Assembly (NCBI GenBank): GCA_016845785.1 | Contig: JAERSH010000044.1 | Location: forward strand, 62,001 to 126,000 | Length of the DNA: 64,000 nt | Reading direction: 5' to 3' | Source: Fidelibacterota bacterium | GTDB taxonomy: Bacteria > Fidelibacterota > Marinisomatia > Marinisomatales > TCS55 | Notes under the pieces: generated by a model | What the model saw: the letters and a program-made list of their open reading frames with translations, nothing else | What the model was told of the DNA's origin: nothing | Database searches by the model: none | Position numbers and translations under genes: made by a program | In this document: positions 1 to 10,068 of the stretch, piece by piece | Position numbering within the stretch: position 1 is the first letter of the stretch | Layout of the letters: every line of letters begins with the position of its first letter

Positions 1-1
1 C

Positions 2-1129
2 TATTATCAGGTAGATGCATTTGGTCGTGAAGCCGGCAATGTAGAAGGGCATGGAAACATTTTACCCAACCCTGGCAATGATATTCATACCACATTAGAT
101 GTATCCCTTCAGGCGTTACTTGAATCTGAGTTCAAAAATAAAAAGGGGACCGCAATCGTTTCTAATCCGAGGACTGGCGGAATTTTGGCTTATGTCAGCG
201 CCCCTGATTACAAACCGGATTTATTTACGGGTTTGATCTCAAACCAAGATTGGAAAACCGTTATTGCTGATACGAATCGCCCACTCTTAAACCGTGTAAC
301 GAACGGGACATATCCACCTGGATCTATATATAAAATGGTGGTGGGTGTTGAATTATTGGAGAAGCGATTGGTCACCACAGATTGGTCAGTTTTTTGTACC
401 GGTGCATATGAATTTTACGATCGCACCTTTCGCTGTTGGGATGAAAATGGCCACGGTAAAATTAACCTGGAGCAGGCCATTGTGCAGTCTTGTGATGTGT
501 ATTTTTATCAAGCCATCCAAAATGTCGATATTAATGATTTGGCCGTCCGGTCTAAACAGTTTCTGCATGGTGCACAAACCTATATTGATTTGCCCACAGA
601 AATGAAAGGTCGCGTTCCTGATCGACAATTCATGAATAAACTACATGGCCGTTATGGATGGTCTAAAGGGGCCATGTTAAATCTATCCATTGGTCAGGGA
701 GAAATATTGGTGACGCCGTTACAAATGGCTGCCTACACGAATCTGTTGGCCACTAGAGGAAAAACATATCCGCTTCACCTGGTTCAAAAGCAGGATATAA
801 TGATAAATGCCCCATCCATTCAGATTAGGACTTGGGCATTAATTCAAGATTATATGGAACTGACCATCACTCAATCAAATGGGACGGGACGCCGATCGAA
901 TCCAAAAATTCCCGGTTTAAGGATTGGTGGCAAAACAGGTACAGCTGAAAATCCCCACGGCGAACCCCATGCTTGGTTCATTGCTTACGGCGAAAAAGAT
1001 GATGACATGATTTCTATTACCATTATGATTGAAAATGGCGGAAGTGGCGGAGAAGTAGCTGCGCCCATGGCAAGAAAAGTATTTCAGCATTATTATGGTC
1101 CTAAATCAACAAAACTGGTTTCAAAATAA
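2..1129 (+). CDS. mrdA: Penicillin-binding protein 2 (C-terminal part, 5' end outside window)
   Basis: This is the transpeptidase domain of PBP2, which cross-links peptidoglycan during cell elongation at the inner membrane, facing the periplasm. The frame is open from base 2, so the true start lies upstream of the window. The translated piece has all three penicilloyl-serine-transferase motifs: SIYK (active serine codon at 323), an SCD triad in the SxN position, and KTGT (Lys codon at 932) in the context GGKTGTAEN. The upstream 180 bases read in the same frame as the typical PBP2 stretch with HTTLDVSLQ and VSNPRTGGILA, so nothing suggests a start at the TTG at 185. It ends in a taATG junction with rodA, the usual mrdA-rodA pair. 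Identification is firm. Confidence 0.95.
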   Translation, partial: YYQVDAFGREAGNVEGHGNILPNPGNDIHTTLDVSLQALLESEFKNKKGTAIVSNPRTGGILAYVSAPDYKPDLFTGLISNQDWKTVIADTNRPLLNRVTNGTYPPGSIYKMVVGVELLEKRLVTTDWSVFCTGAYEFYDRTFRCWDENGHGKINLEQAIVQSCDVYFYQAIQNVDINDLAVRSKQFLHGAQTYIDLPTEMKGRVPDRQFMNKLHGRYGWSKGAMLNLSIGQGEILVTPLQMAAYTNLLATRGKTYPLHLVQKQDIMINAPSIQIRTWALIQDYMELTITQSNGTGRRSNPKIPGLRIGGKTGTAENPHGEPHAWFIAYGEKDDDMISITIMIENGGSGGEVAAPMARKVFQHYYGPKSTKLVSK

Positions 1130-2355
1130 TGATTGCGGAATTTTGGTATAAGATTAAAACCTCTCCATTGAGTCTATTATTCGTAATTGGACTTTTATTG
1201 TCGTTGGGCTTAGGCACACTTTACAGCATTGCGCAGGTTCAACTCCAAGCGCCGCCCAATGCATTTTCTAAACAGGTCATCTTTTTAATTCCTGCCACCA
1301 TATTAATGATTTTTATGACCCTTGTTTCAAAGCGGTTGGTTCATAAGTATGTTTATTTGGGATATGGGTTTATTGTATTAGCCGTTTTTCTTCCATTCTT
1401 CGGTCAAAAAGTTGCGGGTACATATCGATGGATTAATTTGGGTCTCCCATTTGGATTGCAGCCATCTGAAATTGCAAAATGGGTTATCGTCATTACCCTA
1501 GCAAGGTATTTATCAGACCACAATCTTCAGATGAATAATTTTGCATCAAACCTGGTTCCATTTGCCATCGCACTAATACCTACTTTTATTGTATTGAATC
1601 AGCCGGACCTCGGTACAGCATTTGTCATGATGACACCGGTGATTCCCATGTTGTTTTGGGTGGGTGCACGTCCCTACCATTTATTTTTGATTGTGGCACC
1701 ATTATTCAGCATTTTGGCCGCATCAAATGTGTTGGCATTCTCAATTTGGGCTGCAATAATGGCGATTGTTCTTTATATGGCAAAACCACAGTTGTGGCAT
1801 GGGGTCGCTATTTATTTTGGGAATATATTTCTAGGATTGATTTTTCCACTCCTCTGGGATACGTTGCGCCCATTTCAACAAAAACGAGTATTAACCCTTA
1901 TTAACCCCGAATTAGATCCATTGGGTGCAGGCTATCAAATTATCCAAAGTAAAACCGCTTTAGGTTCCGGGGGATTATTCGGTAAGGGGTGGGGACAAGG
2001 CACCCAAACCCATTTAAAATTTTTACCGGTGCAGGAGTCCGACTTTATCGTAAGTGTGATTGGCGAAGAGTTCGGCTTTGCAATGTTATTTATCATGCTT
2101 GTTCTGTTTTCGTGGTTAATAGTAAAAATGATAAAACTGGGATTAAATGCATCCGATCGATTTTCCGGTCTTATTCTCATTGGAATATCCACCATATTTT
2201 TGGCCCATGTATTTGTGAATTGCGCCATGTCAGCAGGGATGATCCCTGTTAAAGGATTGCCATTGCCATTCGTTTCTTATGGTGGTTCGTTTTTACTGTC
2301 GAGCTTTATGATGATTGGATTGGTGCTGAACTTTGGCCGTGAAGAATTAGATTAA
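1129..2355 (+). CDS. rodA: Rod-shape-determining protein RodA (SEDS glycosyltransferase)
   Basis: A polytopic SEDS-family protein of 408 residues, the usual RodA length, predicted to polymerise lipid II into glycan strands with PBP2 during cell elongation. It has about ten hydrophobic segments. Visible family signatures are QPSEIAKW, QPDLGTAF, the catalytic-region stretch ESDFIVSVIGEEFGF, and the C-terminal GLPLPFVSYGGS. The ATG overlaps the last base of the mrdA stop codon, which implies translational coupling. RodA is preferred over FtsW because of its PBP2 neighbour; no cell-division genes are next to it. Confidence 0.95.
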   Translation: MIAEFWYKIKTSPLSLLFVIGLLLSLGLGTLYSIAQVQLQAPPNAFSKQVIFLIPATILMIFMTLVSKRLVHKYVYLGYGFIVLAVFLPFFGQKVAGTYRWINLGLPFGLQPSEIAKWVIVITLARYLSDHNLQMNNFASNLVPFAIALIPTFIVLNQPDLGTAFVMMTPVIPMLFWVGARPYHLFLIVAPLFSILAASNVLAFSIWAAIMAIVLYMAKPQLWHGVAIYFGNIFLGLIFPLLWDTLRPFQQKRVLTLINPELDPLGAGYQIIQSKTALGSGGLFGKGWGQGTQTHLKFLPVQESDFIVSVIGEEFGFAMLFIMLVLFSWLIVKMIKLGLNASDRFSGLILIGISTIFLAHVFVNCAMSAGMIPVKGLPLPFVSYGGSFLLSSFMMIGLVLNFGREELD

Positions 2356-2375
2356 TCCAACATGAAAAAGATAAT

Positions 2376-2409
2376 GCCGGGAAGGGAATAAAAGCGGTAA
2401 ATTCCCGGC
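2376..2409 (+). promoter_or_regulatory. Inverted repeat in the rodA-2444 spacer
   Basis: GCCGGGAA (2376-2383) and TTCCCGGC (2402-2409) form a perfect 8-bp inverted repeat around an 18-base loop. It lies between the rodA stop and the start at 2444. There is no T-run after it, so it is not a standard rho-independent terminator. It may be a leader structure or an operator. The right arm belongs to a 14-base string that also occurs just before bamD (22487-22500). Confidence 0.4.
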
Positions 2410-2443
2410 CACGATTTGATTATTTAATCCAAGGCTGAAATCC

Positions 2444-3265
2444 ATGATGAATCGATTGTTTAAATCCATAGCAACCATAATGATACTGGCTTCATTTTCA
2501 TTGGCCACTGCACAAGATGCTGCCACTAAGCGCGAAATGAAACGCCTGAATGCAAAAATTGACCGCCAAAATGTGCGCGTTGATTCTTTGGATACCCAAA
2601 TTCGGATGTTGCTTCCTGAACTCCAAAATGCGTTAAAAGCGAATTTGAAGGCCAAAGAACAAACTGATTCCGTTGCGATTCTCCTGATCAATAGAATCAA
2701 CACGATCCAAAATAAAATGCGTCTTATGGAAGATAAGGCTGCCTATATCGATAGTGTGAATTTTGAAATACTTGCTCAATTGGTCATGATAGAAAATAAA
2801 ATTGTGACGTTGACCAACAGTTTTACCGAAATGTATAACCTCAAAAACAATCGATTGAATGATAAGGTGAGCGCAAAGATTAGTCCTGCCGAATACAAAA
2901 AATCATATATCGATGCGTTATCCAATTATCAAAATGGTGAATTTGAAAAAGCAGTAACTGGTTTTGCGGGATTGGTTATGAGTGATCCCGGGAATGATCT
3001 GGCAGACAACAGTCAATACTGGTTAGCCGAATGCTATTATACCATGAAAAACTATAAGCGAGCCGTCATTGAGTTTGAAAAAGTATTTACCTTTCCCGGA
3101 ACGGACAAGGATGATGACGCTCAATTAAAATTAGGTCACTGTCACCGCAGTATGGGCAACATCGATAAAGCACGTGAAGAATATCAACGATTGATCGACT
3201 ATTTTCCTGGTTCTGAATTTTTTGAAAAAGCCAGGGAATCTCTTAAACAACTCAACGTACAGTAA
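2444..3265 (+). CDS. Periplasmic coiled-coil/TPR protein, YbgF (CpoB)-like
   Basis: This 273-residue protein begins with a signal peptide of about 24 residues (cleavage likely after ATAQ). A charged, heptad-like coiled coil covers residues 25-145, and the C-terminal 120 residues carry TPR-type repeats (YIDALSNYQNGEFEKAV, YWLAECYYTMKNYKRAV, LKLGHCHRSMGNIDKA). Signal peptide, coiled coil and C-terminal TPRs in this order match the YbgF/CpoB family, which coordinates envelope constriction with wall synthesis. No tol or pal gene is adjacent, so the name is by architecture only. Two start codons stand in tandem (2444 and 2447). Confidence 0.7.
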   Translation: MMNRLFKSIATIMILASFSLATAQDAATKREMKRLNAKIDRQNVRVDSLDTQIRMLLPELQNALKANLKAKEQTDSVAILLINRINTIQNKMRLMEDKAAYIDSVNFEILAQLVMIENKIVTLTNSFTEMYNLKNNRLNDKVSAKISPAEYKKSYIDALSNYQNGEFEKAVTGFAGLVMSDPGNDLADNSQYWLAECYYTMKNYKRAVIEFEKVFTFPGTDKDDDAQLKLGHCHRSMGNIDKAREEYQRLIDYFPGSEFFEKARESLKQLNVQ

Positions 3266-3276
3266 GAATACCAACT

Positions 3277-4104
3277 ATGTCTTTAAAACTTTTTTATCTC
3301 ACTACTGAGATTAAACCATTCGCGAATACATCCCATTTAGGTCAATATTCTGTGGATGTTCCTTTGGCGTTACAAACCATGGGGCACGATGTTCGTACCA
3401 TGATCCCAAAATATGGATTTGTAAGTGAACGAAAATATATTTTAAGAGAAGTCATTCGCCTCAGAGAAATTCCATTTGAATATGATGGTGAAGATGTAAT
3501 GACATCCGCTAAAAGTGCATTTATCCCCAAAACGAGGGTACAGGTTTATTTCTTAGAAAATGTGAAATGGTTCAAGGGTTTATCCAATTTGCTTTATAAA
3601 GCCAAAAATGGCCGCGTATTGCCGGATAACGATGAACGATATGCATATTTTTCAAAAGCGGCGATTGCCACGTTGCCCCACTTATTCTGGAAGCCGGATG
3701 TTTTGGTTTGTAACGATTGGCAAAGCGCATATGTGCCATTGATCTACCAGCAAATTTATGATTCAAAAGAATTTTACGGTGACATTAAAACGGTCTTAAC
3801 CGTTCATTCTGTAGATGAGTACAGCGAGTTCTCTCGCGGGGCTTACGAAAAGGTAGGTGTAACGCTTCCAGACAACTTAACTGGGGACAAAGTGAATTGT
3901 TATGAAGCGGCGGCACCTTATGCAGATTTAATTGTTGCAGTGGATTCGCCTGAGAATAATGTGACAGAAAAACTATTGGCATTGCCAGGCGTGAAAGCAC
4001 AAAAGAAAAAATTGGTATCCATCTCAATTGATGATGAAGAATCACCCAATTTTGAAGCAACAGCCAGTGCGCTAAATGAAGAATTAACGAAACATTTCGT
4101 TTAA
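3277..4104 (+). CDS. Short glycogen/starch-synthase-like protein (GT5 catalytic N-domain only)
   Basis: The 275 residues match the N-terminal Rossmann domain of GT5 glycogen synthases (LFYLTTEIKPF, VRTMIPKYG, VQVYFLENVKWF, DVLVCNDWQSAYVP, KTVLTVHS). The C-terminal nucleotide-binding domain is missing, although full-length enzymes have about 480 residues. The ADP-glucose-binding KxGGL motif near the N-terminus is replaced by a stretch reading ANTSHLGQY. The same short form (with EIRTFMPKYG-type motifs) occurs in Bacteroidota, where a DUF4270 lipoprotein usually follows, as seems to be the case here. Glycogen synthesis is therefore unlikely; a structural or regulatory role is my inference. It starts 11 bases after the previous stop. 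Confidence 0.8.
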   Translation: MSLKLFYLTTEIKPFANTSHLGQYSVDVPLALQTMGHDVRTMIPKYGFVSERKYILREVIRLREIPFEYDGEDVMTSAKSAFIPKTRVQVYFLENVKWFKGLSNLLYKAKNGRVLPDNDERYAYFSKAAIATLPHLFWKPDVLVCNDWQSAYVPLIYQQIYDSKEFYGDIKTVLTVHSVDEYSEFSRGAYEKVGVTLPDNLTGDKVNCYEAAAPYADLIVAVDSPENNVTEKLLALPGVKAQKKKLVSISIDDEESPNFEATASALNEELTKHFV

Positions 4105-4136
4105 GACTTCGTAAAAAATAGCTGCACAAATCTCCC

Positions 4137-5366
4137 ATGAATAAAACGATTTTTAAAACCGCTATAGGACTGTGTCTAATGGGCGCCCTGTTCTTCTCTG
4201 CTTGTGAAGAAGCAGCTGTACCAATTGAGGACAGTGGCACGCCTATGAAATTGGATACCATTTCATTTCCCGTGACCCAGACAGTGACCTATCAAGTTCC
4301 ACCAGAACTGGGTGGTACAGATTATCTTTATTTTGGTGAAAATGACGGATATAAATACCTATATAATCTGATTCGTTTCGACAGTTTAAATACAACCAAT
4401 CTGTTCACTTTTGACCGATATAATGATTCATTGATCGTTGCGGATAGTATTCGATTATCCATGCGGCTCTCAGTAGATAGTCTAGATGAAAATTCAGAAT
4501 TCCAACTACGGTATTTCCCTGACGGAGGCGATTCTGTATTTCATGAGAATTTGACCCATTATCTCAATTTTGATAGAAACACTGCCTCGCCAGTTATTGC
4601 TTCAGCTGAGATGGTCACAGATTCTATCGATACAGTCAAAACAAAAGTCATGTTAAACTTTTTGATGGATACAACCATCATTAATGTGATGAAAGATACA
4701 TCCCATATCAATTTTAATCATTCATTTTTGGTTGAATTAAAAACCGGTTCCTCGTCAGAATTTAAATTTCACAGTTCAGATAAAACAGGTGGTGAAGCAC
4801 CAAAGCTTACGGTTTTTTATCGAAAACTATTATCGGACTCAGTAGTAAGTGATACTTCTGAACATGATTTTATAGCGATTCAAGATATTTCCATAGTTGA
4901 ACCGCCGGCGATTACATTAGAAGATTCCAGCCATTTAGCCGTCAGTGTTGGAAAAGGGCTTCGATCCCTTGTCAAAGTTGATATGGGTGGATGGTCATTG
5001 CCAACAAAAGGGATTATCAGTTCTGCAGAATTGATTTATAATCGGTCTCAATCTGACACGCTGACCGGGTATTCAGTTTCGTCTTACCCAATTACTGGGG
5101 CTGGAGATTATTCTATTTTTAAAACTTATGAATCAGACCCATATTCAAATGATGTTGACTTTGGTGTTTCATCTTCAGTTGTACAAAACATTTTAAAAAT
5201 TAATTATAGAAAAATATCCACGGAATTTGGTCGAGGCAAAAAGGTTAACCATGGATTTAAAATATTACCCGGTCCGAATAATGATCCATTTAAAACGGTA
5301 TTGTTTCATAACCTGGATAGTGATGATGCCTATCCAGTCATGAGAGTGATTTATGTCCATCCGTAA
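4137..5366 (+). CDS. Secreted lipoprotein, DUF4270/DNRLRE-like
   Basis: A 409-residue protein with a signal peptide and lipobox (FFSAC, Cys about residue 22), so probably anchored in the outer membrane. The rest is beta-rich. It contains segments such as YLYNLIRFD, ADSIRLSMRL and APKLTVFYRK that resemble the jelly-roll pattern of DNRLRE and DUF4270 proteins. Position directly after the GT5-like gene matches the Bacteroidota arrangement. Function is unknown. Its last 14 bases overlap the next gene, so both are probably made from one mRNA. Confidence 0.6.
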   Translation: MNKTIFKTAIGLCLMGALFFSACEEAAVPIEDSGTPMKLDTISFPVTQTVTYQVPPELGGTDYLYFGENDGYKYLYNLIRFDSLNTTNLFTFDRYNDSLIVADSIRLSMRLSVDSLDENSEFQLRYFPDGGDSVFHENLTHYLNFDRNTASPVIASAEMVTDSIDTVKTKVMLNFLMDTTIINVMKDTSHINFNHSFLVELKTGSSSEFKFHSSDKTGGEAPKLTVFYRKLLSDSVVSDTSEHDFIAIQDISIVEPPAITLEDSSHLAVSVGKGLRSLVKVDMGGWSLPTKGIISSAELIYNRSQSDTLTGYSVSSYPITGAGDYSIFKTYESDPYSNDVDFGVSSSVVQNILKINYRKISTEFGRGKKVNHGFKILPGPNNDPFKTVLFHNLDSDDAYPVMRVIYVHP

Positions 5367-6612
5367 AAGTTTATTAATCATAATGACTGCATCGGGCATG
5401 ATGTTTAGTCAATCTGTATATAATGCATATGGATTGGGACTTTCCCGTACATCATTTCATACATCAGTGAATGGTGCCGGCAGCATCGGATTGGTGCCCA
5501 CATTCCACCCTGGCGTATCCATGGACAATCCAGCAACATGGCCTGGACTAAAATTCACATATATTAGCGGTTCATTCTCCAACCAAGCCCATGGGTTGAA
5601 AAGTGCAGGGATCACCAATCAAGTGGCAAGATTTAATAAATTACAATTTGTCATTCCTATAAAAGATCGGTTTGGTGTTGGACTTTCATTAAAACCCCTG
5701 AATAGTCACAATGCTTTTTTCAGCACGGACACTGTATCATTTGATTATGAAGGGAAGTCTATTCGTGCCAATAAGGAATTTCGATCCGGTGGTGGCATCA
5801 TGTCCGGTACATTTGGTGTTGCACTACCATTGAATGAACATATGGGAATCGGGTTATCTTTTAATCGCTTATTTGGTTCCTCCCGAGATGAACATTCTAT
5901 GGTATTAAATAATACTTACTATCGATTGTTTAATATTCGAACATACAGCGGTTCAACATTTTCTGTTGATTTTGCCGGCCGATTATTCAAGAATGACAAA
6001 GTGATGTTGCTTACTTTTGCACGAGTAAGTATGACGAATAAACCGGTTTCCGGTTCCTTATATCAGTTTGATTTATTTGAAGATACAAACAACAATTATT
6101 CATTTGATACCGGTGACTATCCTGGTGAAGTTGATGTGGATACCTCTGATGTAGCCAATATTTATGCACCGAACAGTTTTAGTTTTGGTGTCAATGCCAG
6201 TTTTATAAATGACCTGAATATTTTTGGTGAATTTGAATTATGGAATGATGAAGCCACCAATGCGAATTTTGCCAGTATTCACAAGGATCAAATTGGAAGT
6301 AAAACCCATATTGGTTCAGGGTTGGTTCGATTCGGCAGAATGGGTGCAAGAAACTGGCAAGATCGAATGACTTTTAGACTAGGGATGCATAGGGATACTT
6401 ATCAATTTATATACTCCGGAAAATCATTAATTGAGAATGGTATCTCAGTGGGATTTGGGTTTAAATTCGCCGCCACCGGAAATCAGATAGATTTTTCATT
6501 CCGAAATGGTACTCGAACATTTGATGAATCCCAAAAAGAAGTATTAAAAGAATTTACAGTAGGAGTTAGCCTGGGAGACATATGGTTTCTCAGAAGAAGA
6601 GGTAAACAATGA
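5353..6612 (+). CDS. Outer-membrane beta-barrel protein (FadL/PorV-like fold)
   Basis: The protein has 419 residues and a signal peptide ending near MMFSQS. It continues with a glycine- and aromatic-rich pattern of alternating strands typical of barrels (FGVGLSLKPLN, MGIGLSFNRLFG, FSFGVNASF, ISVGFGFKFAA) and a C-terminal strand. The N-terminal stretch with MDNPATWPGL resembles the 'NPA' segment of FadL/PorV-type barrels. Substrate is unknown. It overlaps the lipoprotein gene upstream by 14 bases and the TPR lipoprotein gene downstream by 4 (ATGA), so the three probably form one envelope unit. Confidence 0.65.
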   Translation: MSIRKSLLIIMTASGMMFSQSVYNAYGLGLSRTSFHTSVNGAGSIGLVPTFHPGVSMDNPATWPGLKFTYISGSFSNQAHGLKSAGITNQVARFNKLQFVIPIKDRFGVGLSLKPLNSHNAFFSTDTVSFDYEGKSIRANKEFRSGGGIMSGTFGVALPLNEHMGIGLSFNRLFGSSRDEHSMVLNNTYYRLFNIRTYSGSTFSVDFAGRLFKNDKVMLLTFARVSMTNKPVSGSLYQFDLFEDTNNNYSFDTGDYPGEVDVDTSDVANIYAPNSFSFGVNASFINDLNIFGEFELWNDEATNANFASIHKDQIGSKTHIGSGLVRFGRMGARNWQDRMTFRLGMHRDTYQFIYSGKSLIENGISVGFGFKFAATGNQIDFSFRNGTRTFDESQKEVLKEFTVGVSLGDIWFLRRRGKQ

Positions 6613-7874
6613 GACAAAACAAATTTATTCAAAAGCTGTTGCTATTGGGTGTTGCATCCATCTTTATGACCATGTGTACACCACCTGAACAGTCAGACGC
6701 TGATGCAGATGCAGCCGAACAAGCCCGCGCAGATTCAATTAGAAAAGTAAGATGCCCAAGAGTATTTAGCAGTGCCGCTGAATTCTATAAAAATAGAGAT
6801 TGGGAAGCAACGGTTCGCGCTTATGATGAACTTACTGACTTGGGTTGCGATAGAGAAGATCCTCAAGAAGTATATCTCTATTATGCAATTGCCTATGAAT
6901 ACATGGGAAAATATGATAGTTCTGCAACTGTGCTCTTGAAAGGACTGACACTTCTCCCTGACAATGTGGATTTAAGAAAGCGTCTTGCATTTGCTTATGA
7001 AAAGCAAGGTAAAACAAATCTCCATATGGATGAATTGGATCGTCTTTCATTCCTCGCACCTGAAGATGTAGAAATTAAAAACAAGTTAGCCAAATTGTAT
7101 GGTGAGCAAGACAGATATGACGATCAAATCGCTGTATTGAAGGACCTTTTAGAAATTCAACCCAACAATGAAGGCGCCCAAAGTGATTTGGCTCAAGCTT
7201 ACGAAAAAAGCGGCCGTGACCCATTGGATGTATACAAAAATCGGTTTGATAATAATCCCGATAATGTAAGCTATGGATTAGATTATGCCGATAAACTGAT
7301 TGCTGCTGATCGCCCTGATGATGCCACCGACGTGTTACAGCAGGTTGTAGATGTTGATCCAACCAGCAAAGTGGCATACCGAAAATTAGCTCAAGCATAT
7401 GATTCTGCAGACCGTTTGGGTGATGCAGCGCGGACCTACGAACGATTATTTAAATTAGATCCGCGTGATTTTCGTGTGGCTATAAAAATCTCAGAAGTCT
7501 ATGTAGAAGACCAAGACTATGCCTCCGCGTTTGATTGGGCAGATAAAGCCGCCACACTCTCTGGAGAGGGAGAAGCTTTTGGCGCAAAAGGGAATGTATA
7601 TTACAAGGCATTTCAATCCTGCCGTTCCGGCGAAATATCTGTGGATGACAGAGTCGTCGCAACTCTCGCGTATAAATATTATGATGAAGCAGAGCAAAAA
7701 GGATTTTCGCGTTATAACCGTTCAAAAGAATGGTTGAAAGAAAATGAAGTTCTTTTCGGAAGAGCCCAATGGTTTATGATGGATGCAGAAGTGAAAAATA
7801 AAGGTTATGTAAAAGCATCTAGTGCCTGTTATAGATGGGTAAATGAAAAATTAAATAAAGGTAAAGGCTGGTAG
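6609..7874 (+). CDS. TPR-repeat lipoprotein
   Basis: This 421-residue protein has a signal peptide with a lipobox-like end (MTMC, Cys about residue 23), then an Ala/Asp-rich linker, then TPR repeats through most of its length. Repeats include VYLYYAIAYEYMGKYD, LAKLYGEQDRYDDQI, LAQAYEKSG, LAQAYDSADRLGDAA and a C-terminal YKYYDEAEQKGFSRYN. TPR proteins of this kind are scaffolds in envelope complexes; the partner cannot be told from sequence. The start overlaps the barrel gene upstream by ATGA, which suggests the barrel may be a partner. Confidence 0.75.
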   Translation: MRQNKFIQKLLLLGVASIFMTMCTPPEQSDADADAAEQARADSIRKVRCPRVFSSAAEFYKNRDWEATVRAYDELTDLGCDREDPQEVYLYYAIAYEYMGKYDSSATVLLKGLTLLPDNVDLRKRLAFAYEKQGKTNLHMDELDRLSFLAPEDVEIKNKLAKLYGEQDRYDDQIAVLKDLLEIQPNNEGAQSDLAQAYEKSGRDPLDVYKNRFDNNPDNVSYGLDYADKLIAADRPDDATDVLQQVVDVDPTSKVAYRKLAQAYDSADRLGDAARTYERLFKLDPRDFRVAIKISEVYVEDQDYASAFDWADKAATLSGEGEAFGAKGNVYYKAFQSCRSGEISVDDRVVATLAYKYYDEAEQKGFSRYNRSKEWLKENEVLFGRAQWFMMDAEVKNKGYVKASSACYRWVNEKLNKGKGW

Positions 7875-7877
7875 TCT

Positions 7878-9197
7878 GTGACTCAAACCAAAGATGTATT
7901 TTCATTTATTCAAAATGCAGACTCTGAAATATATGACATTCTAATGCGAGAAATCTCAAGGGAAGATCAAACCCTTGAGTTAATCGCATCTGAAAACTTC
8001 GTCAGCTATCCTGTATTGGAAATGGCCGGTGGTGTCATGACCAACAAATATGCAGAAGGTTACCCTGGCGCACGATACTATGGTGGTTGTGAACATGTTG
8101 ATGAAGCTGAAAATCTCGCCCGAGATCGCGCTAAGGCATTATTCAATTGCGAATATGCCAATGTTCAACCCCACTCAGGATCTCAGGCCAATATGGCTGC
8201 TCTCATGACTTTTTTAAATACAGGTGATACGATCATGGGATTGGATTTAGCGCACGGTGGACATTTAACCCATGGCAGCCCTGTAAACTTTTCTGGACAA
8301 TTGTATAATGTTGTCTCATATCAAGTGGATCGGGAGACAGGTCGGGTGGATTTTGATTCAGTCCGTGAAATGGCAAAAACACATAAGCCCAAACTAATCA
8401 TCTGTGGGGGAAGTGCTTACCCAAGGTATATTGAATTTGAACAGTTTCGAGCGATCGCTGATGAAATTGATGCATTCCTTATGGCTGACATCGCTCACCC
8501 TGCTGGATTAGTTGCTACCGGATTACATCCTTCGCCCATGCCATATTGTGATGTGGTGACCACCACCACACATAAAACCCTTCGGGGTCCTCGTGGCGGT
8601 ATGATAATGATGGGCAGAAATGTTGAAAATCCATGGGGAAAGGTGGCGCCAAAGTCTGGACGAACTAAAATGATATCCGAGTTGCTGGATTCGACCGTTA
8701 TGCCAGGAATTCAGGGTGGGCCACTCATGCATATTATCGCTGCAAAAGCCATCGCATTTGGTGAAGCATTAAAACCTGAATTCAAATCTTATACCCAAGA
8801 AATTATAGATAATGCCCAAGCCATGGCTGAAGCATTACTTGAGAAAGATTATCATCTAGTCTCCGGCGGAACTGACACACATGTCATCCTAATTGATTTA
8901 TCAAATAAAGGGGTAACGGGCAAAGCATCCGAAAAAGCGTTGGAACGTGCTGGGATTACCGTGAATAAGAATATGGTTCCATTTGATGAAAGAAGTCCAT
9001 TTATCACTAGTGGAATGCGAGTTGGAACACCGGCAATTACCACACGTGGTATGGGTACAGATGAAATGCTAGCTATTGTGGAACTCATTGACCGAGTCGT
9101 GAGCGACATCGAAAATGAGGCAACCATTGAACAGGTTAAATCCGAGGTTCAATCTCTTTGTAATTCTTTTCCACTTTATCGTGAATTACACGATTAA
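7878..9197 (+). CDS. glyA: Serine hydroxymethyltransferase
   Basis: This cytoplasmic PLP enzyme converts serine and tetrahydrofolate to glycine and 5,10-methylene-THF. The 439 residues cover the whole family length. Landmarks are [11 protein letters not shown] near the N-terminus, [30 protein letters not shown], and [14 protein letters not shown] with the PLP-binding lysine at residue 233. The start is GTG, three bases after the preceding stop. The next gene (tatT) begins inside its 3' end, so glyA appears to be co-transcribed with the TRAP transporter. Confidence 0.97.
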   Translation: MTQTKDVFSFIQNADSEIYDILMREISREDQTLELIASENFVSYPVLEMAGGVMTNKYAEGYPGARYYGGCEHVDEAENLARDRAKALFNCEYANVQPHSGSQANMAALMTFLNTGDTIMGLDLAHGGHLTHGSPVNFSGQLYNVVSYQVDRETGRVDFDSVREMAKTHKPKLIICGGSAYPRYIEFEQFRAIADEIDAFLMADIAHPAGLVATGLHPSPMPYCDVVTTTTHKTLRGPRGGMIMMGRNVENPWGKVAPKSGRTKMISELLDSTVMPGIQGGPLMHIIAAKAIAFGEALKPEFKSYTQEIIDNAQAMAEALLEKDYHLVSGGTDTHVILIDLSNKGVTGKASEKALERAGITVNKNMVPFDERSPFITSGMRVGTPAITTRGMGTDEMLAIVELIDRVVSDIENEATIEQVKSEVQSLCNSFPLYRELHD

Positions 9198-10068
9198 GTT
9201 CCGTTTCACCGCGTTTCGCCCTTTCTTTTTTCCACTCATTAGTATAATCATACTTGCTGGACTGGCATGCAGTCCAGCGGCGGTTATGCTTGCCCATAAC
9301 CCTGACATGGCAAAGACATCGTTCAAATATTTTACAGAACGGGCTGAAAAGAAAATTGCTAAATCTCCAAATGATCCTAAAAAATTGATCGCAGGATGTA
9401 AATCTTTAACTCAGCTCGGTTTTGGATTCACCATGGAAGAAGCAGATCGATTGGTTATGGAGGATTACAAAGGAGGTAAAGCACTATATGTATCAGCTAA
9501 TGAAACATTTTCGAAAGCAGTTTCATATGGTGATCGCGCATTAGAAATTAAATATCCTGGATATTTGGCCTGGGTGAAGGGTGAGTCAAACAAATCCCCA
9601 AAATTTGTTGAAGAGGATATTCACTATTTATTTTGGACGGCGGGTGCTTATGGAGGCGCCATTAAATCCAGTCGTGGAAATCCTAAATGGGTGATCTTAT
9701 TGCCAAGAGTGGGGAAGTTGTTAGAATCTGCTTTGGCCCTAAACCCAGATTGGAATAAAGGGGCGCTGTATAGTGGTATGATATCCTATACAATGACTCG
9801 ACATGATGCACCGCCGAATAAGATTGAAATAGCCGCATCCTACTTTGAAAAAGCAGTAGATGCATCCAATGGTTTAGACTTGGGACCCTATATTGCGATG
9901 GCTGAAAGTGTATGCATTCCGACCCAAAATAAGAATGAATTCACCAATTTATTATATAAAGCATTAAATATTGATATAAACAGTGACCCTGATTTACGTT
10001 TGACGAATCAAATTAACCTAAATAGAACCCAATGGTTGTTAGACAACATAGATGAGTTCTTTTATTAG
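9181..10068 (+). CDS. tatT: TatT-like periplasmic TRAP-transporter-associated protein
   Basis: This 295-residue protein matches the TAtT family (T-component of TPAT transporters): helical, TPR-like hairpins and the motifs [17 protein letters not shown] and [23 protein letters not shown]. An N-terminal hydrophobic segment ends in LAGLACSP. This may be an atypical lipobox, in line with lipoprotein homologues such as Treponema Tp0956. I chose GTG at 9181, which overlaps glyA by 17 bases and gives a normal signal peptide; the longest frame begins at 9115. The receptor (tatP) and membrane subunit (QM) follow directly, so the set is complete. TatT trimers are known to bind the receptor and may pass on hydrophobic ligands. 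Confidence 0.85.
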   Translation: MNYTIKFRFTAFRPFFFPLISIIILAGLACSPAAVMLAHNPDMAKTSFKYFTERAEKKIAKSPNDPKKLIAGCKSLTQLGFGFTMEEADRLVMEDYKGGKALYVSANETFSKAVSYGDRALEIKYPGYLAWVKGESNKSPKFVEEDIHYLFWTAGAYGGAIKSSRGNPKWVILLPRVGKLLESALALNPDWNKGALYSGMISYTMTRHDAPPNKIEIAASYFEKAVDASNGLDLGPYIAMAESVCIPTQNKNEFTNLLYKALNIDINSDPDLRLTNQINLNRTQWLLDNIDEFFY

